The notes under the pieces were generated by a model that saw only the letters and a list, made by a program, of their open reading frames with translations, searched no databases and had not been told where the DNA came from. 64,000 nucleotides of DNA from Eleusine coracana subsp. coracana (Eukaryota; Streptophyta; Magnoliopsida; Poales; Poaceae): contig CM064428.1 in the NCBI GenBank assembly GCA_032690845.1, positions 22,852,001-22,916,000 of the forward strand, read 5' to 3'. Numbering within the stretch: position 1 is the first letter of the stretch; each line of letters opens with the position of its first letter. Below are positions 22,028 to 32,753 of this stretch, in pieces. The position numbers were made by a program, and so were the translations under genes.

Positions 22028-22807
22028 ATGCAACCAAAGCAATTAACCCATCAACTAGAGCCTGGCCAAGAGAACCAAGCACAAAAGCAAGAGCCACCTC
22101 AGCCTAAGCCTAAGCCTAACCCAAACCAAGCCACACCATTCCCAGTGCAAGGCTTTATTGGAATGATATGCAGAGGGTCATCCGCAGACTTAGACAACAA
22201 GAAAAGAAGGAGAGATCACTTCCGAATGGTAAATAGTGTTTTGATAGAGGGGCCTATCATCAAATCAAAATGGTCTCATGTCCCCATCACATTGACAGAG
22301 TCGGATCTTAATCTCAAAGCTTATCCGCATGTTGACACATTTGTAATTGAAGCCCACGTCCACACTCGGATGGTCAGTAAAGTCCTTGTAGACAATGGCA
22401 GTCAAGCAGACATATTGTTCATAAATGCCTTTGAGCAAATGGGCCTCAGCAAAAGTTCCTTGCAACCATCAAATGTATCACTCATAGGATTCAGAGGAAA
22501 AAGAATCACTCCCATGGGCACGATCTCTCTCCCTGTGTCGTTCGATAATACTCAGAACCCCCAAACGGAGTATATAACATTCGATGTAGTGGATCTCTAC
22601 CACCCATTCAATGTCATATTCGGTCGGGGTACAATCAACACCTTCGAAGCTGTCATTCATGGTACATATCTATGTATGAAGATTCTAGCAGCCAGAGGGG
22701 TCATCATAGTTAGAGGAGACCAGCAGATGGCAAGAGACATAGAGCAAGGTTATGCTCCAGGGAAAGAAACTGTAACAATATACAAGTATTTAGTCAACAA
22801 CAACTAG
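22028..22807 (+). pseudogene. Aspartic protease of Tat element
   Basis: 260-codon open stretch. The active-site region reads KVLVDNGSQADILF, the Tat-lineage form (DNGS in place of D-S/T-G), and is followed by the hydrophobic VIFGRGTINTF segment. The protease matures the Gag-Pol polyprotein in the particle. This is the best preserved domain of the element, but it is cut off from Gag and reverse transcriptase by frame changes, so I count it as a relic. Confidence 0.8.
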
Positions 22808-24430
22808 AAGAAGAGGAAAGAGCCCAAAAAGCTCGTGTGCAACATATGACGAATGCAAGAGAAGAAACACGCTGTCTCGACAAAGAAAGAATCATAGTAC
22901 CGCCAGACGAAGAAACCAAAAAAGTACTCCTTGATGAGCAAATCCTTGGGCTGTTCGCCACAATAGGTTCCAGCCTAGACCCCAAAGAAGAAAAAGAATT
23001 CTAGCATTCTTGGGCAAGAACAAAGATGTATTTGCCTGGTCTTCGGCATACCTTGAAGGAGTGGACAGAAGTATCATAGAACACAAGTTAGAAATATATA
23101 CAAAGATTAGAGCAAAGGCTTTGAAAAATGTCTGAAGAAAAAACTGAAGCGATCAAGGTGGAAGTACAATGACTTCTCGATGCCTCTGTTATTCATGAAG
23201 TCAAATACCCGTGCTAGTTGGCAAATTGTGTAATGGTCAGGAAGAAGAACGGGAAATGGAGAATGTGTATAGATTTCACTAATGTCAACAAGGCCTGCCC
23301 CAAGGATGATTTCCTATTACACTGAATCGACAAAATTGTGGACGCAACGGCAGGAAGCGAGCTGTTGTCTTTGCTTGACTATTTCTCTCGCTACCATCAG
23401 ATTTGGCTAAGGAGGGAAGATGAAGAAAAAAACAAGTTTTATCACACCCTTCAACACTTATTGTTTTGTAAGGATGCTCGAGGGGTTGAAAAATACTGGC
23501 CCTACATTTTGCCGCATGACTCAGAAAGCCTTCCAGTCACAGTTTGGAAAAGTGTACACGCCTATGTGGACGACATCATAATAGCAAGCAAGTAAAAGAG
23601 CAATCACATCTCAGACCTGGCAGAAACATTTGCAAACCTTCGATCAGCAAGGCTAAAGTTGAACCTAGAAAAGTGTGTCTTTGGGATTCGCAAAGGAAAA
23701 GTTCTTGGTTGCCTAGTGTCAGCCAAAGGCATCAAATCCGACCCTAACAAAATAAAAGCAATCACTCAAATGCAGGAACCCAAGTGCAGGAAGGATGTGC
23801 AGAAACTCACAGGCAGGATGACAGCACTGAACTGATTCATATCCAGATTGGCCGAACAAAGCCTGCCCTTCTTCCAAACTCTCCGAGGGGCTCAACCCTT
23901 CGAATGGGGCCCATAGCAGTAGAAAGCCTTCGCAGATCTAAAAAATTACCTGTAGAAGCAATCGAATCTCACCAACCCAGAGCCAGGGGCCGTTTTGTTT
24001 TTTTATGTGGCTGGATCACACTCAGCAGTTAGTGCGGTCCTTGTACAAGAGAAGAAGATGGTAAACACGATTAAAAGGAAACCGAATGAACTCCTAGTAC
24101 AACTCCCAGTATACTATGTTAGCAAAGCACTGTTTGGCTCCAAAAAAACTCTGTTCCGAGATGGAAGAAATCGCATATGCAGTAGTCATGGCTTCAAGAA
24201 AGTTGAGGCATTATTTCCAAGCTCACCATATCAAAGTGCTCACTAACCAGCCACTCAACAAAGTATTTGGCAACAGGGAGGCCTCGGGAACAATTGGTAA
24301 ATGGGCCATGGAACTGCCAAAACATGCGATAGACTTCGGGAGACGAAGTGCCATCAAATCCAAAGTACTTGCTGATTTCATAGTAGACTGGACAACGCCA
24401 GAATATGAAAAAAAATCAAGAGCTCTTTGA
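22808..24430 (+). pseudogene. Reverse transcriptase and first RNase H of Tat element
   Basis: Motifs occur in order but in several frames: KKNGKWRMCIDFTNVNKACPKDD (about 23245-23310), LDYFSRYHQIWL (about 23375-23410, the first catalytic Asp), then AYVDDIIIASK at the end of the frame closing at 23595 (YVDD active box). RNase H follows with FLCGWITLSS/VAGSHSAVSAVLVQE in two frames near 24000 and ASRKLRHYFQAHHIKVLTNQPLNKVF near 24190-24270. At least five lesions. Confidence 0.8.
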
Positions 24431-24990
24431 GATCGAAATGACAGTACATTGCGACGGAGCTTGGGGATTGGCCGGGGCAGGCATAGCGGCAATAATCACT
24501 TCGCCCACAAGTGTAAAAATGAGATACGCTGCAAGGCTTGAGTTCAGTAAGGAAACAGACAAGTGCACCAATAACATAGCAGAATATGAGGCAGTACTAC
24601 TGGGACTCAAGAAACTTAGAGCACCTGGAGTTCAGAGGTGCAAGGTCAAAATGGACTCCAAAATTGTAGCCAGTTAGCATGACAAAGAATTCACAATCAG
24701 AGACCCTCAGCTTGAGAAGTACCACAACACCATCAGGGGTATGGAAAAATATTTCAAAGGCTTCTATATACAACATATCGAGAGAAAATTCAACACCGAG
24801 GTAGATGAACTCGCAAAATTGGCAGCAAAACAAGAGGCAATGCAAGATCCCAAACAAATCCATGCGTTAGTCAACAAAGACTGGAGAGCTCAAATCATTG
24901 AGTATCTCAAGGGATTCTATGAGCCAGACACTGAGTTAGAGGCAAAAAAGAATGCAGCGGCGAGCCAGAAATTACAGAATCATTGAGGGA
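24405..24990 (+). pseudogene. Second (archaeal-type) RNase H of Tat element
   Basis: The frame 24405-24677 reads VHCDGAWGLAGAGIAAII, and EYEAVLLGLKKLRAPGVQRCKVKMDSKIVAS carries the catalytic Glu and Asp. After one stop the frame resumes, with HIERKFNTEVDELAKLAAKQ holding the last Asp. A second RNase H downstream of the usual one is characteristic of Tat-lineage elements and is the main reason for this lineage call. Confidence 0.82.
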
Positions 24991-25019
24991 GAGCTCTACA
25001 AATTCAGAGTATGTGCCCC

Positions 25020-26105
25020 ATTACTCAAGTGTGTGAGCCAGGCAGAGGGCTCTCAGCTGCTCAGAGAGATACACGAAGGTGTCTTTGGAGCACACATAGG
25101 CCCTTGACCGTTAGCCGCAAAAGCGGTCAGGCAAGGTTTTTTCTAGCGGTCAATGATCAGGGATGCTGCAGAAGTGGCAACTAAATGTGAAGCCTGCCAA
25201 ACGATCTTGAACAAACAGTCAACACCTTTGCAACCAACACAACTCATAGCCCCATCATGGCACCTCAACGTTGTGGAATCGACATTGTTGGATCACTACC
25301 CACAGCTCCCGGAAACTACAGATGGGCAGTTGTAGCCCTCGAATACTTCACCAAGTGGATCGAAGCAAAACCAATCGCAAATACCTATACCACTACAGTT
25401 AAGAAGTTCTTTTGGCAAAACATCATCTATCGTTTTGGAGTCCCGAAAGACATTATCATGGATAATGGCAAACAATTCGAAAATGACATGTTCAAACAAT
25501 TTTGTCATTCCATCAAAACAAAGGTTGATGTCACATCAGTATACCACCCCTAATCAAACGGAGCCGTTGAGCGGGCAAACAACTTCATATTCAAGGCAAT
25601 CAAGAAAATACTGCTGGATGATAGAAAAGGAAAGTGGGCTGAGGAATTACCAAGGGTCATATGGTCACAGAACACAACAGAAACCAGGGCAACCAAGTAC
25701 TCCCGTTTTAGACAGCTTTACGAGGAGGAAGTAGTTAATCCTGAAGAAATTGCCCACCAAAGTTCAAGAACATTAAGCACAAAACCGCCACAGCCTACAA
25801 AGGCAGAGTCAAAGGACCTCATGGAGGCTGACAGGTAAAATGCAGTTGTTAGGCTTGACAAATATCAGAGGGAAACACGTCAATGGAGGGATCAAAAGGT
25901 TACACCTCGAGCATATGCGGTTGGAGATCCAGTCTTACTTCAAAGCCCAAATATAGAAAGTAAAGGCAAATTGTAACCCAAATGGGAAGGCCCTTACATT
26001 GTGGCAAAGTAAAACAGGCCCGAAGCCTACAGGTTACAGACTTCGCAGGGAGAAGAGTTGCCGCATTCTTGGAACACGGACAACCTTCAAAAGTTTCATG
26101 TTTAG
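25020..26105 (+). pseudogene. Integrase of Tat element
   Basis: Zinc-binding CEACQ region at about 25190, then the catalytic core: GIDIVGSLP (first Asp, about 25270), IIMDNGKQFENDMFKQF (second Asp, about 25455) and, after a TAA stop that probably replaces Gln, SNGAVERANNFIFKAIKKIL (Glu, about 25570). The C-terminal region continues to about 26100 with AVGDPVLLQ-like residues. Several stops and shifts. Confidence 0.82.
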
Positions 26106-26470
26106 GAAAGTAATGCTCGAAGTATGTAAATAGCCAAGCATAGCACGAAACTATAAGTGCTACCTTGAGCTTAGTTGGTAGATTTTCTTTTCAAGTTTTT
26201 CCTTAACCAGTTGTAAAAAGGACCGTACTCTTTTCCTCACAAGGGGAACCCTTCGCAGGGGTGAGGTTTTTAACGAGGCAGATTCTATGTAAACCCCAGC
26301 TAAATCTACAAAGCTGTCTTCCCCAAAGTGGAAAGCCTCACTCAACAGAGCATAATGAAACAACTCCCACCATGGAGATTGTGATATTCGATAAAGAGCA
26401 AAGGCTATCAAATCATAGCTATTGCACTGGCTAAGCCCAAGGAGCAGAAAGCCGTGCAATCGGCTAACTT
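26106..26470 (+). other. Post-integrase spacer of Tat element
   Basis: No ORF of note. The 110-bp tandem array begins at its right edge. Confidence 0.5.
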
Positions 26471-27198
26471 AGCAAAAATTGCTAAGGGGCATGTTATAGC
26501 CCAAACCCGTCAAAGGGTTCGCTTGAAAACACATCACGCCTAGCACTTCGAGAGGAAGGGTGGCGTTTTTCAAAAAACTTAGCAAAAATTGCTAAGGGGC
26601 TCGTTGCAGCCCAAACCCGTCCAAAGGGTTCGCTCGAAAACACCTCGCCCCTATCACTTCGAGGGGAAGGGTGACATTTTTCAAAAAACTTAGCGGAAAT
26701 TGCTAAGGGGCTTGTTGTAGCCAAACCTGTCAAAGGGTTTGCTCGAAAACACCTCGCTCCTAACACTTCGAGGGGAAGGGTGGCATTTTTCAAAAAAAAA
26801 CTTAGCAAAAATTATTAAGAGGCTCGTTGTAGCCCAAACCTATCTAAAGGGTTTGCCCAAAAATACCTCACCCCTAGCACTTCGAGGGGAAGGGTGGTGT
26901 TTTTCAAAAAAAAAAACTTAGCAAAAATTGCTAAGGGGCTCGTTGTAGCCCAAACCCGTCAAAGGGTTCGCTCGAAAACACCTTGTCCTTAGCATTTCGA
27001 GGGGAAGGGTGGCATTTTTCAAAAAACTTAGTGAAAATTGCTATGGGGATCGTTGTAGCCCAAACCCGTCAAGGGATTCTCTTAAAAACACCTCGCCCCT
27101 AGTACTTCGTGGGGAAGGGTGGCGTTTTTCAAAAAACTTAGCAAAAATTGCTAAGGGACTTGTTGCAGCCCAAACCCGTGAAAGGGTTCGCAAAAAAT
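26471..27198. repeat. Tandem array, ~110-bp unit, nearly seven copies
   Basis: The word CTTAGC-AAAATTGCTAAGG recurs with its AGC/AGT at 26471, 26581, 26692, 26804, 26920, 27030 and 27140, spacings of 110-116 bp. Each unit also holds CCAAACCCGTC, GGGTTCGCTCGAAAA, CACTTCGAGGGGAAGGGTGG and a variable A run that accounts for most length changes. TTAGCAAAAATTGCTAA is an imperfect inverted repeat. Confidence 0.95.
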
Positions 27199-28525
27199 GA
27201 AAACATTCAAAATTGCAGAAAGCTCTCCTCAAGCTAAAAATTAATCACTTATGTACTCAAAAATCATAGTCGATAGGTTCTTCTTTTAAAATAACCCCAT
27301 ACGCTAAAAGCTAGGGAAATAAAATAGAGCATTCGTCCACACTATAACCAGGCGAAGGTGTACCGGGGTCACACCCCGCAACTCCAGCTCTAACAACACC
27401 TGAGCTCCGTATAGCTTCACCCGAAGGCGCCCTAGTGGTCAATTTAGTCCCGGCGCCCCTAGCCGAAGCATTCATCACAGAACTAATAGAGCACTTAGTC
27501 ATGGCACATCGTGGGCGCCGTGGCCGCAGAACTGAACTCTCAGCTTTGTTCCCAACTGGTGGTAGAACTCTAGGCTGGCAAAGGGTACCCTCATCGCTTA
27601 GTGACAAAGGTTTAGGGACGTGCACAACGGCATGGCAATGGACCATCCTTGGTGCGATCATGCGTAGCACCTACGCTAACACCCGAAGAGGATCATCGAC
27701 CGCTAAAACCAGTATCACTTCGAGCACGTCGATCGCTCGACGCCCGAGATTGGGACCGATGTCCAAATATATGTGAATAATCCCCCACACAAGCCACTCC
27801 AGCATCTAAAGTCACAACACCACCCCTTAGCGAATTAGGTCGGGTCAAACTGGTAGCCTCATCGGTAGCGTCAGCGACGTCCAAGACCTCGAACCACTCA
27901 AACTAGCCACCGAGCTTGTTGAGATGGCCACAACATTGCCCCCGTTGGATGCTCCTAAAGTAGAGGCACCATCCAAGTCGCCAAGAATGCGCATTGCAGA
28001 AGAATCGCTGGAAGAAATTTCCTCGTCAACCTACGCAGGCGGCTCTTCAGGCACCTACGCAGGTCGAAAAGCAAACGTTAAAAAACATCCTTTACAATGT
28101 CATCCGCTACAAAAACTAATCCCTATTCTATCCAAAATGTATAGCTGACCGACAGGCATCAAGTTGAAGCAGGCTCTAGACCTCGCGAGATGATTGCATG
28201 TCTCCATCCCTCGCCCCATCAGTAGTCTGAGACTGGTCCTCTCGACCTCTTTTTTTGCTCGAAGGCTTTTCAGCAGTTAGTGCAGCGTCGTGAGCCTAAA
28301 CATATCAAAAACGATCGTCACCTTCAAAGCCCCAGGATAATATGAAAAATCTATAGAAAAAATAATGAGCACGTGGGCAAGTTTTTTGATCGCAACTAGC
28401 TAGGCAGCTTTGCGACTGTGGTCACGCCAAAACCTGATAGCCAGACGCTTCATAGCAGTGGAAGCATTGGCCGACAAGTTGTCCCGAGCGTCAGCACCAA
28501 TAGGAAAGTCTCGTTTCCCCAGATC
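27199..28525. other. Tat element 3' region between array and antisense gene
   Basis: Short frames on both strands, none with recognisable domains. May include the untranslated or decayed end of the antisense gene. Confidence 0.5.
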
Positions 28526-31211
28526 TTAGAAATGGTCGCAACCTCGGCGCTCCATCAGACTGAAGGCTGCCTCAGCAGTATGCATCGAGCGAAAATTGCT
28601 GCGTTTGTCCATAACCCCCGTGAGCGCCATGAATTCAGCCTCCAACCATTTGAAGAAGGCTTCTTCATTCAAAGTAGACCCATCGGTCAAGGACATAGGC
28701 TCTGCACCCACATAGTTTAAAGCTTCGCGATACCTACGGTGAGCCGCCATAGCTTGCGCAGCAAAGCCATAGTTGTGGGTTGACACGACATGTATCAGAG
28801 CCTTGTTTTCCTTAGCAAGGTTGGTAGCCTTGGCTTCAGCAGCTTCGAGATGGGCTGCCGATTTTCTCAATCCAACCACTTCCGCTCGGAAAGCCTCCAG
28901 CTCTTTTTTTGCACAAGTCACCTCGAGAGTGGCCTCATCCTTTGCAGGCTGAAGGGAAGCAACACTTTCCTTCAGCGCAGCATTCTCTGTTGCATACGAA
29001 TCCTTCACCCTCTCAAGCAACACCAGCTCCTGGTTAGATTTCTCAGCCGTAATATGAGCAAAAGTATGTGCCTGAAGAGAAGTTAAAAGTGAGAAATAAT
29101 GCGAGAAAATTAGCAAAGCTGAATCTCAAAAAGAAAAAATTGGCATACATGTCTCAGGATATGAGCAAGATTAACTTGCAAATCCTTAATATCAAATTCT
29201 TCGACAGTAGAAGCCTCCAAATCATCGGTGGTGAAGCAGAGTTCAGCCCATGCCTTGGGATCCACAAAGTCTCCAGCTCTTCTGGATAACGATGGTTCTT
29301 TCCCAGTAGCCCTTTGGCCAGCACCATCCAGCACCAAATCAGGCATCTGAGCTTCAATCCCAGGGCAGGAAATGAATCTCCCCCTCAGATCAACAAGAAC
29401 ACCAGCAACCTTCATGTCAGTAGAACGACCAGCCAAATCCATAGGCTGAAGACTAGAAGGGGGAGGTGCAACACCAGCATCTATAGTGGGAGCAGGAGAA
29501 ATTTCAACCACATTCCCATCCCCATTGTCATCGCTGCCAAAGGCATCTTCCATACCCTGGAAGTTATCAAAATTCCCACGGCATGAAAACCCAGGGCCAA
29601 AGAACCTGAGCAATCGTGACGAGGTATAGCAGTGTGCACACGCTTCGAAGCATCTACATGCAGCAATTCCTCTCCTTTTCTTTTGCCAGCTTTAGCCTGA
29701 GATAGGGTGGGACCATTCCCTTTTTTTGCTTTTCTTCATCACTGTAGCTTTGGAGCCCACATTACCAACAACTCGAGTGCGCTTAACGCAAGGCCCATGC
29801 CCGACACTAGCAGGGTACTTAATGCTAGCCAAAACCAAAACACGGTTAAGGTGCCCGCTGTGTGAAGTCTTCTTGCATGTATGTTTCTACTCCTCGCAGG
29901 TGTAGGGACCCACCATGGATTCACCAGCACAGAGCAAGAAGGTCAAAAACTCATCATCACCAAGGCCTCACTTGTCCACAGGGACCTCAGGAAATGGTAT
30001 AGGAATTTCAAGCCTCGAAGGAATCTTCTTTTGAATAAAGCCTGGGATCAAACAACCTTCATGCATAGGCCACTTGTTAGCAGCAATGAATTCCTCGACC
30101 AGATCACGGCCACTGGAATTATAAGTGGTAACATGAAAAACAACATCATTGTTACAGCCTCGAGGTACTCGTCCATCCACGGATGAGGCTCCTAGGGGGT
30201 AAGGCGTGAGGCCAGCGGACTCTTCGTCTCTTTCTCATGCACAACAACATCCTCCAAGGGAACCTTAACATATAACCAGATCTCGTGCCACTTGTCACCA
30301 TGCGGTTATGGCTGCACTTGACAAATTGGTCACTCTTCCGAAAGTGAGGCACGAAGGTGATGTAGCCAAACTCCCCCTCATGTGTCATGCCATCGATCTT
30401 TATAAGCTTCGGCTAGTAGTGAGCGCAGTAATATTTGCAGAACACCTCTATATCAGATTTCCCTTCATAACTAAGCATTCCTCGAGCAAATTTGCTAAGC
30501 ACCGCTATCCTGCTTGGACTAATGTGGTGAAGTTGAATATCGAATCTATCCAACACTTCCCTCACAAAAGACGAGCATGAAAACGTAGTCCAGCGGTAAA
30601 ATGCTCTTCGAGGACCACAACCTCATTTTCCTGAGGGCAAGGAATATCTTTCTACCGGGCGGCCGAGCCTCGCCAGCAGCAAAACATCCCAACTACACAA
30701 GGTTCGCAACCAAGGTAGCTTTAAAGCGGGATCTGCCAAACACAAGGGTTCGAGGCCTCGGCTCCTCGCCTTCCTTGTTCTTTCCTTTTAGACCCTTGTG
30801 AGGGCCAGGGGCACCAAATGGCAGGAGTTCACTAATATCAGCGTCTACATCCTCTAAACTCTACTCATGGGGATAGGAGCTACAGATCTTGCGGCTTGAG
30901 CCCTAGGCCTAAGCTTCAGCGACAACTTTGTCTGCTCCCCGAGGATGAAATTCCTTGTCTTCATCCTCGTCCTCATCCTCATATTCATCCCCATCATCGT
31001 CGTTCTCTTCTTCATCTTCGATATCCTCGCTAGTAGCCTGAGGAGGATCCCAAGCCTCACCCTCAGGATCGGAAGTTAGAGTCTCTTCCAGACATTGAAC
31101 ATAGGCAGCGTCCGCCTCAGCGTCCGTAGTAACAACCTCAGAATCTAGTGGAGGCTGGCTTCCCTCCGAAGACTCCTCGTCAGGTCGAGCAGTTTGTGCC
31201 ACTCGAGCCAT
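28526..31211 (-). pseudogene. Antisense gene of Tat element (putative gypsy-type transposon domain)
   Basis: On the strand opposite gag-pol, between integrase and 3' LTR. It opens at 31211 with an acidic N-terminal segment (runs of Asp/Glu, 30909-31211). A middle part (about 29968-30560) has MTHEGEFGYITFVPHFRKSD and VEEFIAANKWPM, resembling proteins I know as 'putative gypsy type transposon' (Pfam PF04195-like; not searched). Then come a Pro/Asp-rich part (29149-29613) and a long coiled coil (28526-29071). The last two join in phase across a 77-bp GT-AG intron (29072-29148). Frames upstream are broken. Antisense ORFs in this position are known in Tat elements; function is unknown. Confidence 0.65.
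29072..29148 (-). other. Predicted intron in the antisense gene
   Basis: Minus-strand donor ACAT/GTATGC and acceptor TTCTCTTCAG/GCACAT. The upstream exon ends on a complete codon and the downstream coiled-coil frame starts at 29071, so splicing keeps frame. The 77-bp length is near the practical minimum for plant introns. Confidence 0.6.
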
Positions 31212-31889
31212 ATCCTAAGATCCTGAAACCAAAACCGAATTATGGAATTAACAAAGAGAATAGTTATAAACTTTTGAAAAAAGCAAAATGAGCTGTGAGC
31301 CACGATCCAGCTTGACCACTACGAAGCATAACTCGGACTGTGCTTCGAAGCAAATCCAACCCTATCTTGCGCAATTACAACGTGCGAAGCTTTAGCAAAG
31401 CAAAGGCGAAAAGAAAGCAAATGAAACCTATTGCAAGAAACCTTCATAAATTTTACCCCCCTACCCCTCGCTTATATAGTCGGGTGAAAATGAACCAACA
31501 TTTACTACCGAGACTCAAGAACCGAGAGTGTAGTAATTTAAAGATACAGACAGAATGTGAACAACCACAACACCCAAATCAGCCAAGGTTTACCTTTGAG
31601 GGAGTTAGGTGAACTCCCAGAAGAGGATTCGCTCCTAGAAACGAGTCAAAATGGCGGGCATCGCGCATGCTCAAGCATTAGATGAATAGTAAAAACAATT
31701 TTCTACCACAGCCACCCTCTTTTTATAGGCACATGCCCTAGAAATATTGCCTAAATACACCAATCGCTGTTATAAACAATACTCTGCGCAACCCAACTTT
31801 GATGTTTGAAGGGTGGCGTTTTGGTAAGAGATCCCTGTGGAGCAAGGGTTTTGGCCCATCAAAGTTGGACCCACCCCTCGAGAGGCTAC
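31212..31889 (+). other. Tat element sequence before 3' LTR
   Basis: Noncoding. On the minus strand this would hold the promoter and leader of the antisense gene: a TATA-like ATATAAG lies at about 31471-31477 (minus strand). Close to the LTR a single GAAGGGTGGCG word like those in the tandem array recurs (31808-31818). Confidence 0.45.
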
Positions 31890-32582
31890 TGTTGGGGGAT
31901 CACCTCGTGGGCCACCCTTCGAGGCTCATCAAAGTCGGGCTACGAATAAAGGTTGAGGCTAACCACCGTTGCCCTCTCATTAACCATAATTTCAAGATGC
32001 ACATTCCCATCAGAGACTCCAGAAGAATCAAGGCCTATCAGGCTAAGTAGAAGGAAGGCAAGGACGTCCGAAGGGTGTGAGTCCCCTTCGGGGGATACCG
32101 CCACACCTTCAAAGGATGAGACCACACACAAAGAAGACCCTCGGCCTCGAACGGGGGTGCGGGGAGCTCCCAAAGATGTCATGCCCATTCAAAGGGTGCC
32201 GCTGCAGCCTCGAATGATAAGACTGCGCTCAAGACCAAAAGCAGGCGAGGCCCGCAGATGGCGACACGTGGCGCCGGCACGTGTCAAGGCGTGCGGGCCA
32301 AGGAAGGGTGCTGGAAGAAGCTCAAAAGACTAGCTTACCCTTTATGACCATTTTGTACTGAATATTAATAGAACATAGTAGGTAATCAGGGGCAAAATGG
32401 TCACTTGCATATGACCTAGGTATGAGCCTATAAATAGAGCATCCCTACTTACTTGTAACGAAGAATCATTTTGGGAATACGTGAAGAGCATTCACTACTT
32501 TACTTTGAATCCCTCGAGATTCTTCTCTCCATTTAACTCTTTCTGTTCGTGGCACCGAAACATACACTTAGTGACACAAACA
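31890..32582 (+). repeat. 3' LTR of Tat element
   Basis: 693 bp, closely similar to 19552-20235 along its length and followed by the ACTGC duplication. TATA-like CCTATAAATAGAGC lies at about 32427. Scattered differences show the insertion is not recent. Confidence 0.92.
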
Positions 32583-32587
32583 ACTGC

Positions 32588-32753
32588 AATACTAGGTGTT
32601 CAAACAACTTCTATAACTTAAGGCAGAAACAAGCCTACATCTCTACCTAGTGATAAAATAAAAATGAAAAAACTGGTGAGATGCACCGGGGCTTTTGCCT
32701 TGGTCCTGCTCCTGGTCAGCTGAAGCACCACCCGGTTCTTCTGGCTCCTGCTC
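32588..32753 (-). repeat. Tekay-type LTR piece between Tat and CACTA elements
   Basis: Aligns by eye with about 49775-49950 of the Tekay LTR. Shared landmarks are ACTTCTATAACTTAA/ATTTCTATGACCTAA and GATGCACCGGGGCTT/AATGCAAACCGGGGCTT, in order, then CTCCTGCTCC. It is the continuation of 19050-19551 after the Tat insertion. Confidence 0.6.

Larger units (their letters stand above)
19552..32582 (+). mobile_element. Tat-lineage Ty3 element, complete, 13 kb
   Basis: LTRs at 19552-20235 and 31890-32582 with inverted ends TGTTG/CAACA, flanked by perfect ACTGC duplications (19547-19551 and 32583-32587). Inside on the plus strand lie a tRNA primer site, Gag, protease, reverse transcriptase/RNase H, a second RNase H and integrase. 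A 5.7-kb 3' region follows, with a tandem array and an antisense gene. The second RNase H and the antisense gene are hallmarks of Tat-lineage elements such as RIRE2 and Grande. Coding regions are broken. Confidence 0.9.

Noticed and set aside
26494..26808. 104-codon minus-strand ORF in the tandem array
   Set aside because: Its peptide repeats with the DNA unit, and the unit length varies out of frame. Not a protein gene.
26471..27198. Regularly spaced repeats, considered as a CRISPR array
   Set aside because: The whole 110-bp unit is repeated, without unique spacers, in a plant retrotransposon. It is an ordinary tandem array.
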